Virus record (IMG/VR): IMGVR_UViG_3300003324_000465 | Coordinates: 1 to 64,000 of that record | DNA length: 64,000 nucleotides | Source of the DNA: a virus | Reading direction: 5' to 3' (one strand) | In this document: positions 15,357 to 23,361 of the stretch, in pieces | Layout of the letters: every line of letters begins with the position of its first letter | Numbering within the stretch: position 1 is the first letter of the stretch | Notes under the pieces: generated by a model | Database searches by the model: none | What the model was told of the DNA's origin: nothing | What the model saw: only the letters and a program-made list of their open reading frames with translations | Position numbers and translations under genes: made by a program

Positions 15357-16577
15357 ATGCGTAAAGAAATACTACGATTGTATGCTATGGGCATTATTGT
15401 AACTATACTTGCACTATCTATTCCTGAAGTACAATTTCATATGCAAGCCGTTATGTATTCATCAGAAGCAAAATCAGTTATAACAGCAGTACAAAACAGT
15501 AGTGATTATTACGTAGATAAATCTGCACAGGCATTACAAGCTCTTATTCAATATATAAAGCCCGCAGATACTATCTATATAAATGGACGATCAATCGGAG
15601 CTATAGATACTACTAACGACTTCTCATTAAATCATGGGCAAAGTATTTCAGTAGAGCAATGTGAATCTATACTTGCATCATATAAATCACCCGCTGAAGG
15701 TACATGTAGTGATGCTATAGAATATGCGCAAAAACACAATATAGATTTTGCTTATGTGCTTTACATGTTCATAAAAGAATCAAGTGCAGGTATGAATAAA
15801 AATTGGGCGGGTATTAAACCAGATGGAAATACAACACATAATACAGGTAATATCATATGTGCAGGATATATAACATGTTTTGGTAGATTCCGTGATTATA
15901 CTTCATGGGATGAGGGATGGAAAGATCATATTGATCTCTTAGTAAATTACCGCGATTCACAAGGTGATAAAACCTTAGAAGAAGCTATAAATCGATGGGC
16001 ACCGCCTATCGAAAATGATACAAATGCCTATTATCAAGAAGGTGTAAAACAAATAACAAGTTGGCGTGAAATAAATACCCGCGCCAATATACCTATTACA
16101 CCTTCTGATATAAAACCTATAACAAAAAACATGGTACTACTAAGTGATTTTTATGCTAAAGGTATAGTATGGTGCTTTCAAGACGGGAGATGTCCAAAAG
16201 ATAAATATGGTAATCCACTAGGAGAAGGTCAACATTTTGGCGATGATTTTAAACTAGAAGTTGGTGAACCTGTATATGCTCCGGTAAATGGTACCTTTAT
16301 TAGTTGCGGCGCATATTCTGATCCTGCTAGAATAGGTGAGTATATTATATATTTAACATATGATAACTATGAGTTTTATAGTGGTCATTTGGCAAACTCT
16401 ATAGTATTCTGTCAAAAGAACGTAGGCGATCCGGTCATAGCAGGTGAGATAGTAGGTTATGGTAATGCGAATGTGGCGGGACCGCATACACATATACAAT
16501 TACGTAAAGATGGACAATTATTAGATTATATGCAGTATTATAATGAAAGGATACAAAATGATAAAGGAAGAAAATAA
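15357..16577 (+). CDS. membrane-anchored peptidoglycan hydrolase: lysozyme-like plus M23
   Basis: An N-terminal membrane anchor (residues about 9-25) is followed by a lysozyme-like region (about 118-240). That region has a candidate catalytic Glu141 in FIKESSAG, then NTGNI and DYTSWDEGWKDHI, as in glucosaminidase/transglycosylase folds. An M23 LytM metallopeptidase follows (about 285-385) with HFGDD (His293, Asp297) and GPHTHIQL (His377, His379) for zinc. It could locally open the cell wall for a DNA-transfer or secretion channel, like VirB1/CwlT-type enzymes, or be a lysin. Its membrane anchor and position before FtsK favour the former (inference). Confidence 0.85.
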   Translation: MRKEILRLYAMGIIVTILALSIPEVQFHMQAVMYSSEAKSVITAVQNSSDYYVDKSAQALQALIQYIKPADTIYINGRSIGAIDTTNDFSLNHGQSISVEQCESILASYKSPAEGTCSDAIEYAQKHNIDFAYVLYMFIKESSAGMNKNWAGIKPDGNTTHNTGNIICAGYITCFGRFRDYTSWDEGWKDHIDLLVNYRDSQGDKTLEEAINRWAPPIENDTNAYYQEGVKQITSWREINTRANIPITPSDIKPITKNMVLLSDFYAKGIVWCFQDGRCPKDKYGNPLGEGQHFGDDFKLEVGEPVYAPVNGTFISCGAYSDPARIGEYIIYLTYDNYEFYSGHLANSIVFCQKNVGDPVIAGEIVGYGNANVAGPHTHIQLRKDGQLLDYMQYYNERIQNDKGRK

Positions 16578-17274
16578 AGGATGGCTTCATGCATTTTTCG
16601 ATACTATAGATATTGCTAGAAATATGTCAGAAGTAGAAAATGATGTAATCGAAGGTCCTTCTGGTGGAGGTGCTTTACTCTACGCGGTCGCTATGTTTGT
16701 TATGGCAGCAGTTACAGGAACATTGGCATATGTATTTGATCTTCAATCAACATGGGATGGTATGAATGCATTAACAATATTCATTATCCCGCAATTACCA
16801 GAATCACAAATACAAATATCGCAATGGCTTGGTTTAATCTTTACTATTGCTCCTACATTTACTCAAGCGTTCTCTGCTGGTTTAGCAAAAAGAAAGATAC
16901 CATTAGTGAAATGGATGGTTGTTGGTTTCACAATGTTTGATGTTGTAACTGATATTCCTAGAGCAATGTCATGGACATTAACATTACAGGCACAATTCAA
17001 TCAACTAGGTTTATTTGCATGGTTTGCACAGACAACATTTTTTGTTATGTGGCTGTTCCTGTCTACAATCGGATTTGAATTACTATTTGTTATCTTTTTC
17101 TGGGCGGGATTGTTATACACCGCTAAAGCTCTTGGGTATGAAAAGGCAACAAAACTATATAACACTATGCCTAAACTTAGCAATAACAATAAACATAGTA
17201 AACAGCCTAGCGTCAATACCACAAATATTCAAGATTTATTAAATAAAGCAAAAAATAACGAATCAGAAAGGTAA
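16558..17274 (+). CDS. multi-pass membrane protein (238 aa)
   Basis: ATG at 16558 is preferred (GAAAGGATACAAA upstream) over the ATG 15 nt earlier. Four or five hydrophobic segments lie between about residues 40 and 195. The C-terminal tail is polar and Asn/Lys-rich. Its last residues precede the FtsK-like gene by 3 nt. It is a candidate channel subunit of the transfer-like block. No named family recognised. Confidence 0.65.
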   Translation: MIKEENKGWLHAFFDTIDIARNMSEVENDVIEGPSGGGALLYAVAMFVMAAVTGTLAYVFDLQSTWDGMNALTIFIIPQLPESQIQISQWLGLIFTIAPTFTQAFSAGLAKRKIPLVKWMVVGFTMFDVVTDIPRAMSWTLTLQAQFNQLGLFAWFAQTTFFVMWLFLSTIGFELLFVIFFWAGLLYTAKALGYEKATKLYNTMPKLSNNNKHSKQPSVNTTNIQDLLNKAKNNESER

Positions 17275-17277
17275 ACT

Positions 17278-18873
17278 ATGGAGCCGCAAGATGTTGATAA
17301 AATAGACGTGATCTATATACTCGGTAGTATAATTATAATAGCATACAGTACACCTATGGCCGTAGTATTAGCTTTGCCTATAGGCTTAATTCAATATAAA
17401 TTGCGGCGTTCACAATGGTTTCAAAATAAAACAGCCGAATTACATGGTCTTGTGGCAAAGCCTGTAGGTTTCTTACTTCCGCCACCTAAAAGCTCAGAAA
17501 CTAATGCATATACGGGTAAAACACAGAACTTACAACGCGAAGAAAGAAAAGCACTGCCTTTTTATATGCGTGTTAATTTGCCACAAGACCAGACTATTTA
17601 TGTGGACGATGTACAATCTAAGCCTGTAATAGCGCATAATGCAATACAAAACAATACAATACATATGCTATTAAAGAAAGCGCCTAGCTACTTTTCCTAT
17701 GAGAAATTACCTAATCCGCCTACGACTACTTCTATACCAATAGGATATGATTTATCGAATAAGTCTATTATGTGGATGGATTTAGCAAAAGATTTCGTAC
17801 ATGGTCTTGTAGCAGGTATGACAGGTACAGGTAAAGATGCGCTACTACGTTTGTGGTACGTGTATTTAACATCTTATAATCCTCCATCGGCCATCCAATT
17901 TATTATTCTTGATGGTAAGAATGAATGGATGTTACCCGCGCTGGCACAATCACCCTATATGTTCATTCCGCCTGCTGGAGGTGTTGATATAGTTAAAGAT
18001 GAGAAAGGTAGAAGAAAACTAGGCTCAACTCAGCGTATGGCTGAAAGTCTTGATAAAGTTTTTGATGAGATAGAAAGACGCCAAGAGTTATTTAATAAAG
18101 CGGGAGCTACGAACCTTGCATCCTATGTATCAAAAACTGGTAATACCCTACCACGGCTTGTTATTATTGCTACTGATGTAGGGGAAGATTTTAATGGTGA
18201 TCTGGAAACACTTGTCAGAATACTTACAATGAAGGCTCGGTCGTTTGGTATAAATCTTATTATTTCTATGCAAACTTCCAGCAAGCAAGACACTGGATGG
18301 CGTAGTAACCTATCACTTACAATGTCAGGTTATCAGGCGTTACATAGTGCAGATCAGCCGATAATGGGTATAAATGCAACAAATATACTTTATAGACCGT
18401 CTCAGCTTCCAAATCCAGAAGAAGACGACAGAGCTAAGGGTTTATTTGCAGTGCGTAGAGGATCATATCAAACTATTGTCAAAACTGCTCATTTAAATGA
18501 AGAGATATTTGAGCAATATATCCATAATGCCATTAAAGAACCTTCGCAGGATGAGTTATTAGTACAGCGTGCAATGGAAAAATACAATACGAGAATAAAA
18601 CATCAAAATACCATAACACCACTTGATCTTATAAATCAAGATTACCAAAGACCTGTACGAACACAAAAACAAGATAAACCAGAAAAAACGGAATATGAAT
18701 GGTTACTTACAAAGGAACAGCGCATGAACGTTATACAATGGGTTAAACAAGGCTGGAACAAAACAAAAATAATGCGCGACGGTCTTAGATATACATCTGG
18801 TGAATATTATACACGCTATAGCAGTGATGTAGATAAACTTATATATATAGTTAATAAAGTTACAAAACTATGA
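17278..18873 (+). CDS. FtsK/SpoIIIE-type DNA translocase
   Basis: A membrane segment at residues about 11-40 is followed by a linker and a FtsK-like ATPase: GMTGTGKD Walker A at 180-187, IQFIILDGKNEW (the DPK-like strand), a Walker B region LVIIATDVGED at 294-304, and LIISMQTSSKQ (a sensor like 'ATQRPS'). The Walker B lacks the usual acidic pair directly after the hydrophobic strand. The C-terminus (EQRMNVIQWVKQGWNKTKI) looks like a DNA-binding HTH rather than the gamma domain. It should pump dsDNA across or along a membrane. 531 residues suits TraB/conjugative translocases. Confidence 0.85.
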   Translation: MEPQDVDKIDVIYILGSIIIIAYSTPMAVVLALPIGLIQYKLRRSQWFQNKTAELHGLVAKPVGFLLPPPKSSETNAYTGKTQNLQREERKALPFYMRVNLPQDQTIYVDDVQSKPVIAHNAIQNNTIHMLLKKAPSYFSYEKLPNPPTTTSIPIGYDLSNKSIMWMDLAKDFVHGLVAGMTGTGKDALLRLWYVYLTSYNPPSAIQFIILDGKNEWMLPALAQSPYMFIPPAGGVDIVKDEKGRRKLGSTQRMAESLDKVFDEIERRQELFNKAGATNLASYVSKTGNTLPRLVIIATDVGEDFNGDLETLVRILTMKARSFGINLIISMQTSSKQDTGWRSNLSLTMSGYQALHSADQPIMGINATNILYRPSQLPNPEEDDRAKGLFAVRRGSYQTIVKTAHLNEEIFEQYIHNAIKEPSQDELLVQRAMEKYNTRIKHQNTITPLDLINQDYQRPVRTQKQDKPEKTEYEWLLTKEQRMNVIQWVKQGWNKTKIMRDGLRYTSGEYYTRYSSDVDKLIYIVNKVTKL

Positions 18874-19076
18874 TAAAGAAAACAATATCGATACTTATTC
18901 TATTATATTTATTCTATAAATTAGATGTTGTGCCTATTGTTGTTGTTGTACAGCATTTGTTAGTGTACTGGAATATATTTATGTATACTATACTCACGCT
19001 TAAAGATAATCATCCGGTTATATACATGTTATTACCTTTCATACTTATATGGTTATTATTACAAAAGAATGCCTAG
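18870..19076 (+). CDS. small membrane protein (68 aa)
   Basis: ATGA overlap with the FtsK-like gene. Two hydrophobic stretches (about 4-33 and 47-64). Probably a membrane partner of the translocase; unnamed. Confidence 0.6.
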   Translation: MIKKTISILILLYLFYKLDVVPIVVVVQHLLVYWNIFMYTILTLKDNHPVIYMLLPFILIWLLLQKNA

Positions 19077-19515
19077 CTATAAAACACATGATAAGATAGC
19101 GTATATTTCTGTAGTACCTATTAGTTTACTTACAGCATATACGTTATCTTTATCCATACCAGATACATTTTTATTTGCGGGGGGATTTATTCTCACTAAT
19201 TATTATCTATCTCCTGATCTTGACACGTATAGTATAATGGTAAGACGATGGGGTTTTCTCTATCCTTTATGGATACCGTATAGACATGCTATTAAACATC
19301 GGTCATTATTTTCACACAGCGGCCCTCTGAGCGCTTTGATACGATTAACCTATATAACTATACCCTTGAGTCTTATAGGGCTTCTGGTAAATATTTCATT
19401 ATTTTTTATGGCTATAGAAAGCCATGCATTTTTATTATTTATACTATCTGCAATATTTTCGGATACATTGCATACCTTGACAGACAAGATATGGAGTAAG
19501 ATACATGCGAGATAA
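19069..19515 (+). CDS. DUF2227-like metal-binding membrane protein
   Basis: MPSYKTHDKIAYISVVPISL, then TNYYLSPDLDTYS and YRHAIKHRSLFSHSGPL. The repeated His and Asp (H7, DLD, RH...KHRS..SH) match the DUF2227 / YdjM-type 'hydrolase-like' membrane proteins. Three or four membrane segments. In that wider family these residues bind metal; the substrate is unknown. It is embedded in the transfer-like block. Confidence 0.75.
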   Translation: MPSYKTHDKIAYISVVPISLLTAYTLSLSIPDTFLFAGGFILTNYYLSPDLDTYSIMVRRWGFLYPLWIPYRHAIKHRSLFSHSGPLSALIRLTYITIPLSLIGLLVNISLFFMAIESHAFLLFILSAIFSDTLHTLTDKIWSKIHAR

Positions 19516-19726
19516 AGAACGTTTTTATACATTACGCGGCAGTGATTATAATGAGCTTATACTATTACTGAATACACTAGATGAAGATGATTTTATTGTT
19601 TTTATCGGTATTGATAAGACAATAAAAATCCATGGACGTTCAACATATATTGCAATAATAGAACGAGCTAATAACGAGGTTTCAAAGAAGTTTGACACTA
19701 TAAACCAGACAATAATGACCGCTTAA
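19505..19726 (+). CDS. hypothetical protein (73 aa)
   Basis: Overlaps the preceding gene by 11 nt. A beta-rich, soluble product (FYTLRGSDYNELILLLNTLD...FIVFIGIDKTIKI) without recognised domain. Confidence 0.55.
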   Translation: MRDKERFYTLRGSDYNELILLLNTLDEDDFIVFIGIDKTIKIHGRSTYIAIIERANNEVSKKFDTINQTIMTA

Positions 19727-19770
19727 TGCTGTATAGTTATATTTTCTGAGAGTTTGAAAGGACTTTGTAT

Positions 19771-19965
19771 ATGTTACAGTTAGAATATTGGATGAAAAAG
19801 ATATGGAGTGTTGATAAAACGTGGAAAATTGCTTACGATGATGAAGGTGTGGTACTTTATAATAGTCGCGGGGATTATTTCAAATCAGCATCTTTAGAGC
19901 ATGCCATAGGTATGGTATACTATTTATATGCGGAATTACATAGAGAAGAAGGAGAAAATACATAA
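19771..19965 (+). CDS. hypothetical protein (64 aa)
   Basis: ATG at 19771 is chosen for GAAAGGAC about 8 nt upstream. The product (KKIWSVDKTWKIAYDDEGVV...SASLEHAIGMVYYLY) has a strand, hairpin and 'SLEHA' helix, a small-protein plan that recurs in this genome. One base overlaps the next gene. Confidence 0.6.
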   Translation: MLQLEYWMKKIWSVDKTWKIAYDDEGVVLYNSRGDYFKSASLEHAIGMVYYLYAELHREEGENT

Positions 19966-20741
19966 TGAATTTTGATAAGGTTCAGGATAGTGGTATACGA
20001 GAAGAATTTAGTACAGGGAGTAAACGTGATACACAGCAAGGTAAGGGAAATCCTAGTCTTATACCTATTGAACCTTTGCGTAGATTAGCAAAGCATTATG
20101 AAAACGGTGCTGTTAAATATGGTAAACGTAATTGGGAGAAAGGTCAACCATTATCACGGTATTATGATTCTGCTATGCGCCATATGTGGGCATATATGGA
20201 AGGTGATTACAACGAGGATCATTTAGCAGCAGCAGCGTGGAATATTTTTAGTATAATAGCAACACAAGAAAGGATAATAGCTGGTATATTACCGAAAGAA
20301 TTAGATGATATAGGAGCTATTCAAGCGTATCAAGATCATCTATTAGAAGAAGGTAGTAAACATTTTGATAAAGAACCAATAAACAAATCACAACCATTTA
20401 CAAGTATTAAATCACCTGATAATATCCGCGCCCAGAATATTCACACTGACCAAATACGAGCACAAGATATTAATAGCGTTACAGCTTTGGATGGTTTAAC
20501 AGATGAGCAATTACCTATCTATGGTATTACACTTTCTCGTGATGGTAAAGTTATAGGTAGGGCTGATACTGGATATATACGTAAGCATAAACAAACGGTA
20601 AAGGCCGCAGATGCTATAAAACTAGGCGAAGTTACTATAGGCGTTATTGTAGATACAACACAAGCAGAACAAGCATTACATACTTTTTCGGAAAAGCTAA
20701 ATGCTGTTGTTGATAAAACCAATACATTATGCAGTGATTGA
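19965..20741 (+). CDS. dATP/dGTP diphosphohydrolase-like protein with C-terminal extension
   Basis: Residues about 12-105 follow the phage dATP/dGTP diphosphohydrolase N-terminal family (MazG-like all-alpha NTPase): FSTGSKRDTQQGKG, PIEPLRRLAKHYENGAVKYG, RNWEKGQPLSRYYDSAMRH, EDHLAAAAWNIF. Conserved Glu/Asp would bind Mg. Such enzymes cut dNTPs to dNMP and pyrophosphate. The 150-residue C-terminal part carries tandem AQNIHTDQIRAQDIN phrases and a small beta domain and is unusual. No PurZ or DatZ gene is seen here, so a modified-base pathway cannot be claimed. Confidence 0.78.
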   Translation: MNFDKVQDSGIREEFSTGSKRDTQQGKGNPSLIPIEPLRRLAKHYENGAVKYGKRNWEKGQPLSRYYDSAMRHMWAYMEGDYNEDHLAAAAWNIFSIIATQERIIAGILPKELDDIGAIQAYQDHLLEEGSKHFDKEPINKSQPFTSIKSPDNIRAQNIHTDQIRAQDINSVTALDGLTDEQLPIYGITLSRDGKVIGRADTGYIRKHKQTVKAADAIKLGEVTIGVIVDTTQAEQALHTFSEKLNAVVDKTNTLCSD

Positions 20742-20862
20742 GATTGTTGTCATTGGAAGATTTAGTATAGATCATGCGGCAATCATAATAATTGCCAGCC
20801 ATTTATATATAGAATTAAAAGATATAAGTGATTATATTATTCATATAGAAAGGAAAAATTAA
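20734..20862 (+). CDS. possible 42-aa protein, GTG start
   Basis: GTG at 20734 overlaps the end of the preceding gene and the TAA overlaps the next ATG (TAATG), so the frame bridges two genes exactly. The product is Ile-rich (VIEIVVIG...AAIIIIASHLYIEL). Without this gene there would be a 120-nt gap. Confidence 0.45.
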   Translation: MIEIVVIGRFSIDHAAIIIIASHLYIELKDISDYIIHIERKN

Positions 20863-21011
20863 TGCTTGCATCACTATTACGAAGATTATTAGACTTCTTA
20901 GGTGAAAACGATTATGTGTATTTCACTATTGATAATCGCATATTTAAACCTACGCAACATATAATACATTTGAAGAACGGCGTTATTATCACATTAGAAG
21001 AAATACAATAA
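20862..21011 (+). CDS. small hypothetical protein (49 aa), duplicated family
   Basis: GAAAGGAAAAATTA precedes the ATG. LLRRLLDFLGENDYVYFTID...IFKP is clearly related to the 50-residue gene at 21322 (LISYLMEHEYIYFTFR...VFKP). The two copies flank the P-loop gene. Function unknown. Confidence 0.6.
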   Translation: MLASLLRRLLDFLGENDYVYFTIDNRIFKPTQHIIHLKNGVIITLEEIQ

Positions 21012-21019
21012 AGGAATAT

Positions 21020-21325
21020 ATGATGATTACAGTTATAGTAGGTCCAAGAGGATCAGGTAAGACAACATTAGCGCTTGGTCTAATGACTTCCCTCTATGGT
21101 ATTCGTAGTAACATTGCTACGTTATTAGATGAATATGAGGATGGAAAAGCATATTATATTCAATCGCCTATAGATATTACACGCGGGTGGTCAAGAGGTA
21201 TACGCCCTGTTAATATTAAAAAAGAGCTAGAATTTAAACAGCCCGTAATAATAACCACCCGCGAATTATCATCAGAATTAGAATCATTAGCTACGTATAT
21301 TATACGTACAGAAAGGAAGCCATGA
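21020..21325 (+). CDS. small P-loop NTPase (101 aa)
   Basis: ITVIVGPRGSGKTTLALGL near the N-terminus is a perfect Walker A. The protein is too short for a full helicase or terminase, and a plausible Walker B is VIITTRELSS without a clear DE. It may be a small kinase-like or remnant ATPase. It lies between two copies of a 50-residue gene family, with an ATGA overlap to the second. Confidence 0.7.
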   Translation: MMITVIVGPRGSGKTTLALGLMTSLYGIRSNIATLLDEYEDGKAYYIQSPIDITRGWSRGIRPVNIKKELEFKQPVIITTRELSSELESLATYIIRTERKP

Positions 21326-21474
21326 ACGCAGTTATATTTCGTAATCTGATTAGTTATCTCATGGAACATGAGTATATTTATTTTACATTTCGCGATATAG
21401 TATTCAAACCTACTATGCAAGTAACCGAACTTACTGGTGCTATTGCTATAGAGTTAGTACAGTGTGGTGATTAA
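21322..21474 (+). CDS. small hypothetical protein (50 aa), second copy
   Basis: ATGA overlap with the P-loop gene. Related to the 49-residue product of 20862-21011 through 'L..(Y/F)L.E..Y+YFT....(I/V)FKPT'. It is the last gene of the rightward run and is followed by an intercistronic box and a terminator. Confidence 0.6.
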   Translation: MNAVIFRNLISYLMEHEYIYFTFRDIVFKPTMQVTELTGAIAIELVQCGD

Positions 21475-21498
21475 ATAATCGCCCCGCATTATATAAAG

Positions 21499-21532
21499 CA
21501 TCCATTACTTTTACTTGTAGTGGATGGTTTTA
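21499..21532 (+). terminator. terminator at the end of the rightward genes
   Basis: CATCCATTAC (21499-21508) pairs with GTAGTGGATG (21517-21526) with one wobble, then GTTTTACTT. The stop codon of the convergent HNH gene lies two bases further on. Confidence 0.7.
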
Positions 21533-21533
21533 C

Positions 21534-22229
21534 TTATCTATAATCTATTATATTTATACCTTTTATGTTATTGCATCTCTCACATAGCGGTTGAATGTTA
21601 TCAATAGTATTGTTACCACCTTTTGATAGCGGTATAACATGATCTGCTGTTAATTTGCATGTAGTACAGCCACAAGATAAACATGTATTATTATACTTAG
21701 TGTAAAGTTCCTGAAGTTCTTTACCTGTAAATGACCCTCTTTTCTCATGTATTCTTCTACGATGTTTAAATGCTTTTCTAGTTAATCTGCATTTTTCTGT
21801 ATTATAACACTTTATACGGCGTAATCTTTCACTACCGCTGTATTTACGCGGCCTGCCTTTCTTATTTATTTTAGGTTTCTTGCGATTACATACTGTACAT
21901 ATGCCTTTTTCACTTATAACTACACGCGCTTTTAGCTTTTTACAAGTAGAGCAATATGCTGTATATGATCCTTTTGGTATATACCCATATTCTATGCTTT
22001 TTAACCTACGATCTTCTGGCGAAAGTATTTGTTTTGGTTTAGAAACACGCTTGTAGTTACCCTTACCTACACCTTTAATTTTATTATTGTCTCGTTTCCA
22101 TTGCTTTGTGTATGCTCTTTTACATATATAACAATATGAATCTAAACCATTTTTCTTCTTCGTGTTAGCTGGAAATTCTTTGGAGTATTTCCATTCTCTG
22201 CACCGCGAACATCTGTGTTTATTATTCAT
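21534..22229 (-). CDS. HNH endonuclease with zinc fingers
   Basis: The C-terminal HNH core is CLSCGCTTCKLTADHVIPLS then NTIDNIQPLCERCNNIKG: zinc-binding CxxC pairs, DH and N, the full HNH signature. The N-terminal half has three more CxxC pairs (CSRCREWK, CYICK, CSTCK...CTVC) and basic linkers, so it is a zinc-rich DNA binder. Probably a free-standing homing endonuclease. It has its own sigma70 promoter and is oriented against the rightward operon. Confidence 0.9.
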   Translation of the reverse strand: MNNKHRCSRCREWKYSKEFPANTKKKNGLDSYCYICKRAYTKQWKRDNNKIKGVGKGNYKRVSKPKQILSPEDRRLKSIEYGYIPKGSYTAYCSTCKKLKARVVISEKGICTVCNRKKPKINKKGRPRKYSGSERLRRIKCYNTEKCRLTRKAFKHRRRIHEKRGSFTGKELQELYTKYNNTCLSCGCTTCKLTADHVIPLSKGGNNTIDNIQPLCERCNNIKGINIIDYR

Positions 22230-22260
22230 TATTTATCCTTCTATATAATTATTCTTGCAT

Positions 22261-22289
22261 ACTATACATTACTTTTTTATAAATGTCAA
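22261..22289 (-). promoter_or_regulatory. sigma70-type promoter of the HNH gene
   Basis: On the minus strand TTGACA (22284-22289), 17 bp, then TATAGT (22261-22266), about 30 nt before the start codon with AAGGATAA in between. Confidence 0.85.
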
Positions 22290-22349
22290 GAAAATAAATA
22301 AAAAAGGATATAGTTATATTTTAAATTTACGACATCCACGCACGCCACG

Positions 22350-22376
22350 CAAGGCCCCTCAAGGGGTGATTTTTTG
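22350..22376 (+). terminator. probable rightward terminator
   Basis: CCCC-TCAA-GGGG (about 22355-22366) is followed by TGATTTTTT. It is a short but GC-rich hairpin with a T-run that would stop transcripts passing the first terminator. Confidence 0.55.
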
Positions 22377-22379
22377 CTA

Positions 22380-22864
22380 CCCCCTTATGTCTACGTGTAT
22401 ACACATAAACACTGCTCTGCGAGCATATATCTATCACGCATAGTACACGTAGACATACACACACGCTACATAGCGTATAAACACATATATTTATTATTTC
22501 AATATATGTGTTATCTATATGCTATGCTCTATGCTTGTATATACCCTATATTACATACCACACCCTCACTCTACACACATAGCATATACCACGCGGCAGC
22601 ACACCACACACACACTCATACACACACAATATATATATCTATATCGCAATGCATATACATATAAATAGGTATAGTACATAGCACACACAGCACATAGCAT
22701 AGCATAGCACGCAGTATATAACCATATACATATACTACTGCGCGCATTCTATATACAGCATATACATCCTCTACACATACCCATTATACCCTCCCTTCAC
22801 TACTTATACCTGTGCCCCTACCCACTACATTACACCTTCACTGAACGCCATAGGTAACATAACA
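22380..22864. repeat. low-complexity zone of alternating CA/TA/TG steps with cruciform repeats
   Basis: About 480 bp of almost uninterrupted pyrimidine-purine alternation (CACACA, TATACA, CATAGC words) with few G on the plus strand. Perfect inverted repeats: TGTCTACGTGTA (22388-22399) with TACACGTAGACA (22444-22455), inside it TGCTC-TGC-GAGCA (22413-22425), then ACGCTA-CA-TAGCGT and AACACATATATT (22480-22491) with AATATATGTGTT (22501-22512). Frames here give only low-complexity peptides. Candidate roles are replication origin/terminus, packaging-related site or a structured transcript end. Confidence 0.7.
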
Positions 22865-22950
22865 CCACACCTCACAGGAAGCTCTGAGAGCGATGATACA
22901 CCCTGTGCCTATACTCTACATACCCTCTATACGCAGAATGTCTCCTATAA
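22865..22950 (+). repeat. operon-end inverted-repeat element, copy 2 (mixed arms)
   Basis: CTCACAGGAAGCTCTGAGAG (22871-22890) begins a 22-nt block (22877-22898) identical to the reverse complement of 28213-28234. The downstream AGAATGTCTCCTATAA (22935-22950) matches the minus-strand arm of the copy near 25.1 kb. The two arms of this copy come from different relatives and pair poorly with each other. Confidence 0.6.
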
Positions 22951-23334
22951 AGCTACAGAGCATGATATACGATACCGCATATATACTAGTATATAAAAAG
23001 ACTTTACACTTAGGGGGATATATACATGGAGTCAAAACGTATAAACGGGTGATTGTAGTCACATGTGCATTTTTGGAGAGTGTAAAGTGTATAGTGCTTT
23101 GTAAGCATGATATGATGAGGTATTTCATAGGTGCGAATGGTGCCGCAGGGCACAACAAAGGCATAAAACCTTATTTAACCAAAACCTATAATTCAGACAA
23201 CAACGCTCACAGAGCATAAAACACAAAGAATTATGCTAGTGCATTCTAAGAGGATATTCTACATTGGTTATAGAGTATTTTTCACTAATAGATTCTGCAT
23301 GTATACATTGCGGGGCAATTATTCCGAGAACAAA
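22951..23334. other. gene-free stretch with an inverted repeat
   Basis: ACTTTACACT (23001-23010) and AGTGTAAAGT (23079-23088) are a perfect inverted pair 68 bp apart, and GTGCC-GCAG-GGCAC forms a small hairpin near 23140. A 108-codon plus-strand frame overlaps it but has no ribosome site and an unlikely composition. One intercistronic box (ATTGCGGGGCAATTATT) lies at about 23307-23323. Otherwise nothing is recognised. Confidence 0.45.
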
Positions 23335-23361
23335 GAAAAAACCCATCATTTATAGATAGGT
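23335..23361 (-). terminator. intrinsic terminator of the leftward genes
   Basis: On the minus strand ACCTATC (23355-23361) pairs with GATGGGT (23341-23347) around TATAAAT, followed by TTTTTTC. It marks the left end of the minus-strand gene run. Confidence 0.8.

Noticed and set aside
19965-20741. 2-aminoadenine (Z-genome) pathway
   Set aside because: Only a diphosphohydrolase-like gene is present; PurZ and DatZ are absent here and the polymerase is not diagnostic.
22374-22664. 96-codon plus-strand frame in the alternating tract
   Set aside because: Its product is a low-complexity Tyr/His/Thr string dictated by CA/TA repeats.
22440-22760. Possible CRISPR array from repeated CATAGCA/CACACA words
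   Set aside because: No constant repeat-spacer period and no cas genes; it is simple-sequence alternation. The Cas4-like nuclease at 44.9 kb stands alone.
22893-23219. 108-codon plus-strand frame in the gene-free zone
   Set aside because: No ribosome site, overlaps the inverted-repeat element and a paired repeat, and has implausible composition.
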